From positions 1-6,549 of the forward strand of contig DRKO01000287.1 in assembly GCA_011051745.1 (NCBI GenBank): a DNA stretch of 6,549 nt, given 5' to 3'. The DNA comes from Chloroflexota bacterium (GTDB taxonomy: Bacteria > Chloroflexota > Anaerolineae > Aggregatilineales > UBA3940). This document shows positions 1 through 5,618 of this stretch, in pieces; positions within the stretch are counted from its first letter, which is position 1; each line of letters starts with the position of its first letter. A program made the translations under genes and the position numbers. The notes beneath the pieces are model-generated. The model was not told the DNA's origin. It saw nothing but the letters and a program-made list of their open reading frames with translations, and made no database searches.

Positions 1-1
1 A

Positions 2-1465
2 TTCTTCATCAGCGGCTTTCTGATGATCACCACGTCTCGCTCGCTCAAGCGCCCGATGAGCGCCATGTCTCTGAGCTGGATCGGCTTCGGCCTGATGATC
101 GTCGGCGTCGTGCTGGCGGCCTGGGCGATGTTCAGCGGCAACGCAAACGTGCTGTACACCTTCTACGTCCCCATGCGTGCCCATGCGCTCCACTACATCG
201 GCCTGACGCTGATCGTTGTCGGGACGTGGTTCCATTCGGCCAACCACTTCCTGACCTGGCGAGCGTGGCGCAAGGAGAACCCCGGCGTCAAGACGCCGCT
301 GGCGACGGTCGCCGTCCTGACGACCTGGATCGTGTGGGACATCGCGACGATCGGGGTGGCAACCGAGATGCTGGTTCTGGTTATCCCCTGGTCGCTGGGG
401 CTGGTTGAGAACACCAATCCCCTGCTGGCAAGAACTCTGTTCTGGTACTTCGGGCATCCGCTGGTGTACTTCTGGCTGCTTCCGGCCTACACCTCGTGGT
501 ATACCATGATCCCCAAGCAGGCGGGGGGCAAGCTCTTCTCAGACCCGCTGGCGCGGCTGGTGTTCATGCTCTTCATCCTCTTTTCCGTGCCGGTAGGCTT
601 CCATCACCAGTACACCGATCCGGGCATCACCGAGGCCTGGAAAGGCGTCCACGCCGCGATGACATACGCGGTCACCTTCCCCAGCCTGATCACCGCCTTC
701 ACGCTGATGGCAACGCTGGAATACGCCGGAAAGAAGCGGGGCGGGAAAGGATTGGTCGGCTGGATATTCCGTCTCCCGTGGGGCGATCCAAGCTTCGCCG
801 CTCAGGTGTTCGCCATGATCATCTTTGCCGCGGGGGGCATCAGCGGGGTTATCAACGCCTCCTACACCGTTAACCTCGTTATCCACAACACGACCTGGGT
901 TCCCGGCCACTTCCACCTGACGGTCGGCACGGCGGCGACTCTGAGCTTCATGGGCATCACTTACTGGCTTCTGCCCTACATCACCAAGCGGCGGCTCTTC
1001 AGCAGGCCGGTCGCTCTGGCTCAGGCCTGGACGTGGTTCATCGGCATGATCCTGTTCGGGCGTGGGATGCACTGGGCGGGCCTGCTGGGTGCGCCGCGTC
1101 GCGTTCCTTTCTCACAGGCTTTCTATACACAGGAGTTGATCGCCAACACCGCCGGGCGGGGGCTGGGGGGCTTCCAGGCTGCGATGTTACTGACGGCTGT
1201 CGGTGGCACGATCCTGGCCATCAGCGGGACGCTGTACTTCATCAACGTGATCGGCACGCTGGTAACGAAGAAAGGCTCGGCGGCGGACGTGGATATTCCC
1301 TTCGCCGAAGCACTTTCCGGCGCGGAGAGCGCCCCGCCGGTGCTGGATCGCTGGCGGGTCTGGATCGGCGGCGCAGTGGTGCTGATCCTGATCGCATATG
1401 TCCCGGCCCTGATCTCCATCATTCAGGCCAGCGACTGGAATGCGCCGGGGATGATCATACGCTGA
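2..1465 (+). CDS. cbaA: ba3-type (family B) cytochrome c oxidase subunit I, 5'-truncated by the window edge
   Basis: Catalytic subunit of a proton-pumping heme-copper oxidase that reduces O2 to water in the cytoplasmic membrane. The frame is open to base 2, so the true start and about 80 residues (including the first low-spin heme His) lie upstream; the ATG at 23 is internal. Numbering from that Met: CuB ligands H145, H194, H195; Tyr149 four residues after H145 for the His-Tyr cross-link; high-spin heme ligand H296 and low-spin heme ligand H298 in GHFH. K-channel residues Y156, Y160, S221, T224, T227 match recalled Thermus ba3 spacing (Y244, Y248, S309, T312, T315) without gaps. About 11 hydrophobic segments remain, and the C-terminus (PFAEALSG, then a last helix) is complete. 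Thermus Asp372 is Asn284 here. No other oxidase subunit follows; subunit II is expected upstream. Family and type assignment are very secure. Confidence 0.96.
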   Translation, partial: FFISGFLMITTSRSLKRPMSAMSLSWIGFGLMIVGVVLAAWAMFSGNANVLYTFYVPMRAHALHYIGLTLIVVGTWFHSANHFLTWRAWRKENPGVKTPLATVAVLTTWIVWDIATIGVATEMLVLVIPWSLGLVENTNPLLARTLFWYFGHPLVYFWLLPAYTSWYTMIPKQAGGKLFSDPLARLVFMLFILFSVPVGFHHQYTDPGITEAWKGVHAAMTYAVTFPSLITAFTLMATLEYAGKKRGGKGLVGWIFRLPWGDPSFAAQVFAMIIFAAGGISGVINASYTVNLVIHNTTWVPGHFHLTVGTAATLSFMGITYWLLPYITKRRLFSRPVALAQAWTWFIGMILFGRGMHWAGLLGAPRRVPFSQAFYTQELIANTAGRGLGGFQAAMLLTAVGGTILAISGTLYFINVIGTLVTKKGSAADVDIPFAEALSGAESAPPVLDRWRVWIGGAVVLILIAYVPALISIIQASDWNAPGMIIR

Positions 1466-1502
1466 GGGAGCTATTCGCAAAGGGAGAAGACAGACAGTGC
1501 AC

Positions 1503-1533
1503 AGCCTGCCCCACAGAATGGGGCAGGCTTTTT
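1503..1533 (+). terminator. Intrinsic terminator of the oxidase gene, shared with the convergent gene string
   Basis: A perfect 11-bp inverted repeat, AGCCTGCCCCA and TGGGGCAGGCT, closes a 5-nt CAGAA loop. On the + strand it runs into TTTTT and then a pyrimidine-rich stretch, the classic Rho-independent form, 37 nt after the oxidase stop codon. Read on the - strand the same hairpin lies 17 nt past the UbiB-like stop codon, but it is followed by TGTGCACTGTCTGTC rather than a T-run, so termination in that direction is probably weaker. It may still work both ways, as terminators between convergent genes often do. Confidence 0.9.
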
Positions 1534-1549
1534 CCTTCCTCTTTCTTGT

Positions 1550-3235
1550 CTAACTGCGTGGCCCCCGGCCTATCCCGGCGCGAAGAATGGAGAGCAACAG
1601 CCAGAATCCGAGAAAACTGGCTGCCGCGAAGGCAATCACGAACATAACGAGCACCCACCCGCCGCGCTCGTTGAGGCTCAGGGCAGGGATCAGCAGCGCG
1701 ATCCCCACGATCAACGCTGCGACGAGGATGCTGACTACCAGCCGGTCGGTGATGCGGTCTAACTGCACCAGCGCCTGCTCCAGCCCCCGGTGCCTGAGCA
1801 CCACCTCCAGTTCCCCCTTCTCAAGCCGGCGCAGGATCGCCAGACTCGACTCCGGAGCCGCGCCGAGGAGCGTGGCCCAGGCTCCGGCAGTCTTGAGCAA
1901 CTCCGGCCCCCAGGTGCGCGGCAGGAGCAACTCCCATGCCAGCCGCCTGACGTGCGGCTCCGAGACGGCGAAGATGTCGAAATCCGGGTCGAGCCGGTGA
2001 GCGACGCCCTCCATCATGACCAGCGTCTTGCTCAAGAGCCACAGATCGGCGGGCAGATGCAGGTGGTAGCGGAAGGCGATCGTCATGACCTCATCCATCA
2101 CTTCCTGAAAGCGGATGTCCTTAACAGGTATCCCCTGATATTTGCGCAGCAGGCGCGAGATATCGCGGTGCAGGCCCGCGCGATCAACCGTGTAAGGGGT
2201 CACGCCCAGTTGGACGAGGTAGTCAACCACCCGGTCCACATCAAGCCGGACGGCGGCGATGTATAGCTGTGCCAGCTCGATCCGCTGGCGGGGCTCCAGC
2301 CAGCCGACCATCCCGAAATCCATCGCCCCGATGACCTCACCCTCCATCACGACGAAGTTTCCGGGGTGGGGGTCGGCGTGGAAGAAGCCATCTTCGAGCA
2401 CCTCTTTGATGATGATGCGCACCGCCTTCAGCGCCACACGGTGGGGATCATATCCGGCGGCGATCAGCGCCTCCCGGTCGTCTATCTTGACCCCATGCAG
2501 ACGCTCCATCACGAGCATACGGCGGGTGAGGGTGTCCCAGTAGATGCGGGGGATGTGGAGACTCGGCTCACCGGCGAAGTTCCGGCGGAAGCGTTCCGCG
2601 TGGCGGGCCTCGTGCCGGTAATCAAGCTCCGTCTGGAGAGTGTAGGCGAATTCCTCAGCGATGGCCGGTAGATCGTAAAGCTCCCCCAGCGGGGTATGGG
2701 CCTGCAGGAGATTCGCCAGATCGAACATGATCTCGAGATCGATCTCGATCACGCTCCGAATGCCGGGACGCTGAATCTTGATGACAACCTCGGAGCCATC
2801 CAGCAGGCGGGCCGCGTGGACCTGAGCCAGAGAGGCCGCCGCGAGGGGTTTCTCTTCCACCTCTGCAAACACGCTCTCCAGCGGCCCATCAAGCTCCCTT
2901 TCTATCTGGGCGCGAATCTCGTCCCAGGGGACGGGCGGAACCTCGTCCTGAAGCTTCCTCAACTCGGCGATGAAGGAGGGTGGCAGGAGATCGGGGCGTG
3001 TGCTGAGCACCTGTCCCAGCTTGACAAACGTCGGCCCCAGTTCTTCCAGAGCCAGCCGGATGCGCGTTGAGGTGTCGAGAGGGGACGGTTTTTCCTGCAT
3101 GCCCCGGCGCGGCAGCGAGAGCCGCTCAGGCAGGCCAAGCCGGTTGACCAGATCGCCGAAACCGTGCTTGATCAACACCTGCGCGATCTCGCGATAGCGG
3201 CCCAGATGCCGGACTCGCTGAAAAGGCTGGTACAT
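1550..3235 (-). CDS. UbiB/ABC1/AarF-family atypical protein kinase-like protein with C-terminal membrane anchor
   Basis: Member of the ABC1/ADCK/UbiB family (561 aa; E. coli UbiB is of similar size), whose members bind ATP and support quinone biosynthesis or membrane-lipid homeostasis. Visible in order: the family KxGQ motif K72-L-G-Q75; the alanine-rich loop that replaces the kinase glycine loop (LAAASLAQVH, 131-140); invariant Lys153 in VIKIQRPG; the TELDY..EA segment near 202-210; catalytic-loop motif HADPHPGN (286-293, Asp288); metal-binding DFG at 306-308. Two hydrophobic helices, about 499-518 and 526-550, form a C-terminal membrane hairpin. The segment usually ending in Asn after TELDY..EA has His212. 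The ATG start has a GGAGG site 5 nt upstream. It is the last gene of the - strand string, 42 nt after the PPTase gene. The substrate cannot be told from sequence: quinone pathway is the default guess, lipid transport an alternative. Confidence 0.93.
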   Translation of the reverse strand: MYQPFQRVRHLGRYREIAQVLIKHGFGDLVNRLGLPERLSLPRRGMQEKPSPLDTSTRIRLALEELGPTFVKLGQVLSTRPDLLPPSFIAELRKLQDEVPPVPWDEIRAQIERELDGPLESVFAEVEEKPLAAASLAQVHAARLLDGSEVVIKIQRPGIRSVIEIDLEIMFDLANLLQAHTPLGELYDLPAIAEEFAYTLQTELDYRHEARHAERFRRNFAGEPSLHIPRIYWDTLTRRMLVMERLHGVKIDDREALIAAGYDPHRVALKAVRIIIKEVLEDGFFHADPHPGNFVVMEGEVIGAMDFGMVGWLEPRQRIELAQLYIAAVRLDVDRVVDYLVQLGVTPYTVDRAGLHRDISRLLRKYQGIPVKDIRFQEVMDEVMTIAFRYHLHLPADLWLLSKTLVMMEGVAHRLDPDFDIFAVSEPHVRRLAWELLLPRTWGPELLKTAGAWATLLGAAPESSLAILRRLEKGELEVVLRHRGLEQALVQLDRITDRLVVSILVAALIVGIALLIPALSLNERGGWVLVMFVIAFAAASFLGFWLLLSILRAGIGRGPRS

Positions 3236-3240
3236 CCGTA

Positions 3241-3245
3241 CCTCC
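3241..3245 (-). promoter_or_regulatory. Shine-Dalgarno site of the UbiB-like gene
   Basis: On the - strand GGAGG is followed by a 5-nt spacer (TACGG) and the ATG at 3235. It is the clearest ribosome binding site in the window and fixes the start of the UbiB-like gene. The 42-nt gap holding it shows no terminator or obvious promoter, so the gene is probably transcribed with the PPTase gene but translated independently. Confidence 0.8.
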
Positions 3246-3277
3246 GTTTTTGCTGGCAGGCCGTCCCCTGCTCCCCC

Positions 3278-4102
3278 CTAGGGGCCGGGCCGTTTAGCCC
3301 TCCCCGCCGGAGGATCGTCCCACTGCCAGCAGGAGAGACGCCAGCCGTGCCCCTCGACGGCGAGAGCGGCCGCATAACCGGGCCAGGGATGCAGCCTGCA
3401 CAGGGTCCAGCGTGCCACTTCTTTCGCCGCACCTTCAACGTACCTGAGGGCGGCTGGCCGATCAGGGTCTACCGAGACGGCGAACCGGTCAAGCGGGATG
3501 GAAAGCCCCTCCCCTCTGGCCTTGAGATAGGCTTCTTTGCACGTCCAGCAGGCAAAGAACGCCGCCTGACGCTTCTCCTCAGCCAGGCCTATCAGTTCCT
3601 CGACCTCTCGTGGTGAGAAGAAGCGTCGGGCGATCAACTCGTCTGCAACCCCTGCCCGGATGATCTCCACATCCACCCCGATCTCCCGCCCCCACGCCAC
3701 TGCGATCAGCGCCAGCCCGGAGGAATGCGCGAGGTTGAAGCGCAACGGAAGGGGATCAGCCAGCGACGGCTTGCCGTGAGGGCTGTAACGAAACCGGAGA
3801 CTCCGGGGCGGCTCCCTCAGATAGCGCCCCAGGATGCTCCTCAGCGCCCCCCGCCCCGTGATGTAGCGTCCCCGATCACGCGGGGAAACGAAACGGGCTG
3901 CCCGCTCCCTCTCGTCCGGGGAGAGCAGTTGTCGCAGGCGGGCCACCTCCGAAGGCGGGAGATCGAGCCACACCCGCCAGACGTGAACGTCATCACCGGC
4001 CAGTGTTATGTCGGCTGGCGGGCGGGGCCATGAGAACGCCCGCCGGGCCTCATCCCCGCCTGACACAGACAAACATCCGTTGCTCTGTTCGCTCCCCTTC
4101 AC
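3278..4102 (-). CDS. Sfp-type 4'-phosphopantetheinyl transferase
   Basis: Moves the 4'-phosphopantetheine arm of coenzyme A onto a conserved Ser of carrier proteins (fatty-acid, polyketide or non-ribosomal peptide synthesis), in the cytoplasm with Mg2+. All family motifs are present: GKP at 110-112; FNLAHSSG at 122-129 with His126 (Sfp His90); GVDVE at 142-146 with Mg ligands Asp144 and Glu146; WTCKEAYLKARGEG from 186 with Glu190 and Lys194. At 274 aa it is longer than Sfp (about 224), through a Gly/Ser/charged N-terminal stretch of about 38 residues before the first conserved strand (VHVWRVWL) and a Pro-rich tail. The start is GTG, overlapping the preceding stop in GTGA, with no clear Shine-Dalgarno site, which suggests translational coupling. 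No carrier protein or synthase lies in the window, so the target is unknown. A -1 frameshift upstream could fuse it to the Nfu_N gene. Confidence 0.93.
   Translation of the reverse strand: MKGSEQSNGCLSVSGGDEARRAFSWPRPPADITLAGDDVHVWRVWLDLPPSEVARLRQLLSPDERERAARFVSPRDRGRYITGRGALRSILGRYLREPPRSLRFRYSPHGKPSLADPLPLRFNLAHSSGLALIAVAWGREIGVDVEIIRAGVADELIARRFFSPREVEELIGLAEEKRQAAFFACWTCKEAYLKARGEGLSIPLDRFAVSVDPDRPAALRYVEGAAKEVARWTLCRLHPWPGYAAALAVEGHGWRLSCWQWDDPPAGRAKRPGP
4099..4102 (-). other. GTGA stop-start overlap joining the Nfu_N and PPTase genes
   Basis: The PPTase GTG start (4102-4100) overlaps the TGA stop (4101-4099) of the Nfu_N gene. No purine-rich ribosome site stands at normal distance before this GTG; the upstream bases are GATTTTTTCCT. 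Ribosomes finishing the Nfu_N gene are therefore the likely source of PPTase translation. Confidence 0.75.
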
Positions 4103-4383
4103 AGGAAAAAATCACGCAGAGCATCGCTGATATCCTCGATCAGGTCATGCCACTCAACGTCGGGGGATCGCCTGATCAACAGCTCTGAGCCGTCGAGGGT
4201 GAGGGCCACCACGCCCGGCACAGCGAAAAGCGTTTGTGCAAGCGGCGAACCCTCCTCCTCGCCCGCTTCCGGCGACTCGTACACCTCCGGGCCTCCCATC
4301 GGCGTCAGGTCAAGGTTTGTGAGCAGAAGCATCACGTCCGGATCGTCGGTTGGTTCCGGTTGGATGTCAATATACTCGGTCAT
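4099..4383 (-). CDS. Stand-alone Nfu/NifU N-terminal-like (Nfu_N) domain protein
   Basis: Small acidic protein (94 aa from the ATG at 4383). It looks like the N-terminal domain of Nfu iron-sulfur scaffold proteins: an opening strand with IDIQPEPTDDPD resembling the family's TPNP segment, then the hallmark SPLAQTLFAVPGV (about 47-59), a short strand pair, and a closing DVEWHDLIEDISDAL helix. It has no cysteine and no C-terminal CxxC domain, so it cannot itself bind a cluster the way Nfu does; it may be an adaptor or protein-binding module. An in-frame GTG at 4401 would add six residues, but it lacks a ribosome site, and ATG fits the family's start better (GAGG lies 12 nt before it). The gene sits 54 nt after the ArsA-like gene and overlaps the PPTase gene by 4 nt. 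Identity rests on recalled motif shape; function is unknown. Confidence 0.78.
   Translation of the reverse strand: MTEYIDIQPEPTDDPDVMLLLTNLDLTPMGGPEVYESPEAGEEEGSPLAQTLFAVPGVVALTLDGSELLIRRSPDVEWHDLIEDISDALRDFFL
4105..4111 (-). promoter_or_regulatory. Possible -1 ribosomal frameshift site (slippery heptamer T TTT TTC)
   Basis: Read in the Nfu_N frame the - strand codons are GAT TTT TTC CTG TGA, giving T-TTT-TTC, a textbook X-XXY-YYZ heptamer in the correct phase one codon before the stop. A -1 slip would continue as CCT GTG AAG, which is exactly the PPTase frame, so one polypeptide could carry Nfu_N and PPTase domains. I see no strong downstream hairpin, and the nearest upstream GAGG is about 25 nt away, which is far for a stimulator. 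The site is seen; its use is speculation. Confidence 0.3.
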
Positions 4384-4420
4384 CGCTTTCTGATGCCTCA
4401 CAGGATCGGCTGGCGAATCT

Positions 4421-4446
4421 GCCGGGCTGCCGTAACGTTACCCGGC
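4421..4446. repeat. Inverted repeat with embedded palindrome at the ArsA-like stop codon
   Basis: GCCGGG (4421-4426) and CCCGGC (4441-4446) could pair as a 6-bp stem around a 14-nt loop. Overlapping it is the perfect 10-nt palindrome GTAACGTTAC (4432-4441), which contains the TAA stop of the ArsA-like gene. No T-run follows on the - strand, so it is not a terminator. It could be an intercistronic mRNA hairpin affecting processing or stability, or chance. Confidence 0.35.
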
Positions 4447-5616
4447 CTCGTCTTCGGGCACAAAGCGAAGGGTCAGGACGCCGTTCTCCAGACGGGCCGA
4501 TTCGACCTCCAGCGGCCAGAGCACTCTGGGCAGGGCGATATTGCGCCGGTACGATCCGACGCCGAGCGTCAGTTCATCCACCGAGCGGAAGAGTTCGATC
4601 TCCGTTTTATCCGCCAAGGGGAGGGGGATGGAGAGGACGTAGTTCCCCTCCGCATCACGGGAGAGGCGCTCGGTCTCGCCCTTATACAGGCGCTCGGTCG
4701 GGTCCCGATCAGCGAAGAGGGCATCGCCCATCTGGCGCAGCAGCTCCAGCCCTCCCACTTCATGCTCAAAGAGAGGAGCGGTCAGGAGAGGGAGGGGATC
4801 GAAGCACTCGTGGATCAGTTCGAGATGCTTGGCCTGAGCATCCTTCCAGGCTTTGAAGTAGGGATCGGTGACTTCGTCGGGGATCAGGCGGTTGCAGACG
4901 ACCGCATCCACCGGATAGCCATAAAGATTCAGGTAGGTGTAGGTGCGCTGCGTCTCTTTGATCACCATCCGCTCGGCGTTGACGACCAGCCGCATTGAGG
5001 AGACGTTCCCATCGCTGAGCATGGCCCGAACCTCGTCGAGCGTCTCAAACAGACGCTCCACTGCGTTGATTGCGTTCACATCCGGCCCCTGCACGCCGAA
5101 GGGACGTGCCACAGGTGTCAGAATGCGGGCCGCAGTGCGCCCCAGCGGGATCAGCTTTTCGACCCACCAGCGAGCTACATCCGGCAGGCTGAGCAGCCGC
5201 AGCGTCTCCGCAGTGGGAGCGGCGTCAATGACGACCACATCATACCTGCCGCTCTCGACGTACTCATTCAGCCAGAGCAGGCTGGCCCCCTCCTCCAGCC
5301 CCGGCAGGACGGTAACTTCCTCGGCGATGATGTCCTCTGCCCCCCGGTGGGTGAAGAGGCTGACCATGAATTTCTGAAAGTCTCCCCAGTACTTATCTAT
5401 CGAGTAGTGAACGTCAATTTCCTGAGCGTCCAGGTTCTTTGTCACGTTGCCGGGCTCCGGGCCAAGCTCCGTTTGAAGCGAATCGCCCAGCGAGTGGGCC
5501 GTATCCGTGCTGACGACCAGCGCCCGGTAGCCCAAGTCGGCACAGCGCAACGCCGTTGCCGCCGCCACGCTTGTCTTCCCGACGCCCCCTTTGCCCGTGT
5601 AGACGATCGCACGCAT
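4438..5616 (-). CDS. ArsA/Get3-family ATPase with C-terminal HSP20-like domain (Get3d-like)
   Basis: Deviant-Walker (SIMIBI class) ATPase that should dimerise around ATP in the cytoplasm. Residues below count from the GTG at 5622, two codons before the ATG used here. P-loop GKGGVGKTS (10-18) with signature Lys11; switch I STDTAHSLGD (38-47); switch II VIDAAPTAETLRLL (131-144) around Asp133; the nucleotide-pocket segment VVCNRLIP (241-248); the EVGGLELL helix near 288-295. From about 325 the chain becomes a beta-rich HSP20/alpha-crystallin-like module (YVLSIPLPL, VGSYRRNIALP, NGVLTLRF). Only three scattered Cys occur, with no CxxC zinc motif, so it resembles Get3d-type proteins rather than eukaryotic Get3; nothing suggests arsenite pumping. 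The ATG at 5616 gives the usual MRAIVYTGKGG start, AGGG lying 10 nt upstream; the GTG would overlap the previous stop. Client proteins are unknown, possibly hydrophobic or tail-anchored. Confidence 0.92.
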   Translation of the reverse strand: MRAIVYTGKGGVGKTSVAAATALRCADLGYRALVVSTDTAHSLGDSLQTELGPEPGNVTKNLDAQEIDVHYSIDKYWGDFQKFMVSLFTHRGAEDIIAEEVTVLPGLEEGASLLWLNEYVESGRYDVVVIDAAPTAETLRLLSLPDVARWWVEKLIPLGRTAARILTPVARPFGVQGPDVNAINAVERLFETLDEVRAMLSDGNVSSMRLVVNAERMVIKETQRTYTYLNLYGYPVDAVVCNRLIPDEVTDPYFKAWKDAQAKHLELIHECFDPLPLLTAPLFEHEVGGLELLRQMGDALFADRDPTERLYKGETERLSRDAEGNYVLSIPLPLADKTEIELFRSVDELTLGVGSYRRNIALPRVLWPLEVESARLENGVLTLRFVPEDEAG

Positions 5617-5618
5617 AG

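Noticed and set aside
539..1072. - strand open frame (177 codons) opposite the oxidase gene
   Set aside because: The opposite strand encodes all the catalytic motifs of subunit I; the antisense product is low-complexity and charged without a family pattern.
1455..1658. Small - strand open frame of 67 codons across the convergent junction
   Set aside because: It runs through the terminator hairpin and overlaps the 3' ends of both real genes; the product has no recognisable motif or hydrophobic pattern.
3275..3284. Palindrome CCCCTAGGGG over the PPTase stop codon
   Set aside because: It has no loop space for a hairpin and no following T-run, so it is not a terminator; most likely chance in GC-rich sequence.
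4234..4998. Long + strand open frame (254 codons) opposite the Nfu_N and ArsA-like genes
   Set aside because: It is antisense to two genes with clear family motifs, and its product shows no domain; long antisense frames are expected in GC-rich DNA.
4438..5616. Arsenite-resistance ATPase (true ArsA)
   Set aside because: There is one ATPase half, no Cys cluster for arsenite, an HSP20-like tail, and no arsB, arsC or arsR nearby. ArsA family is only the superfamily name here.
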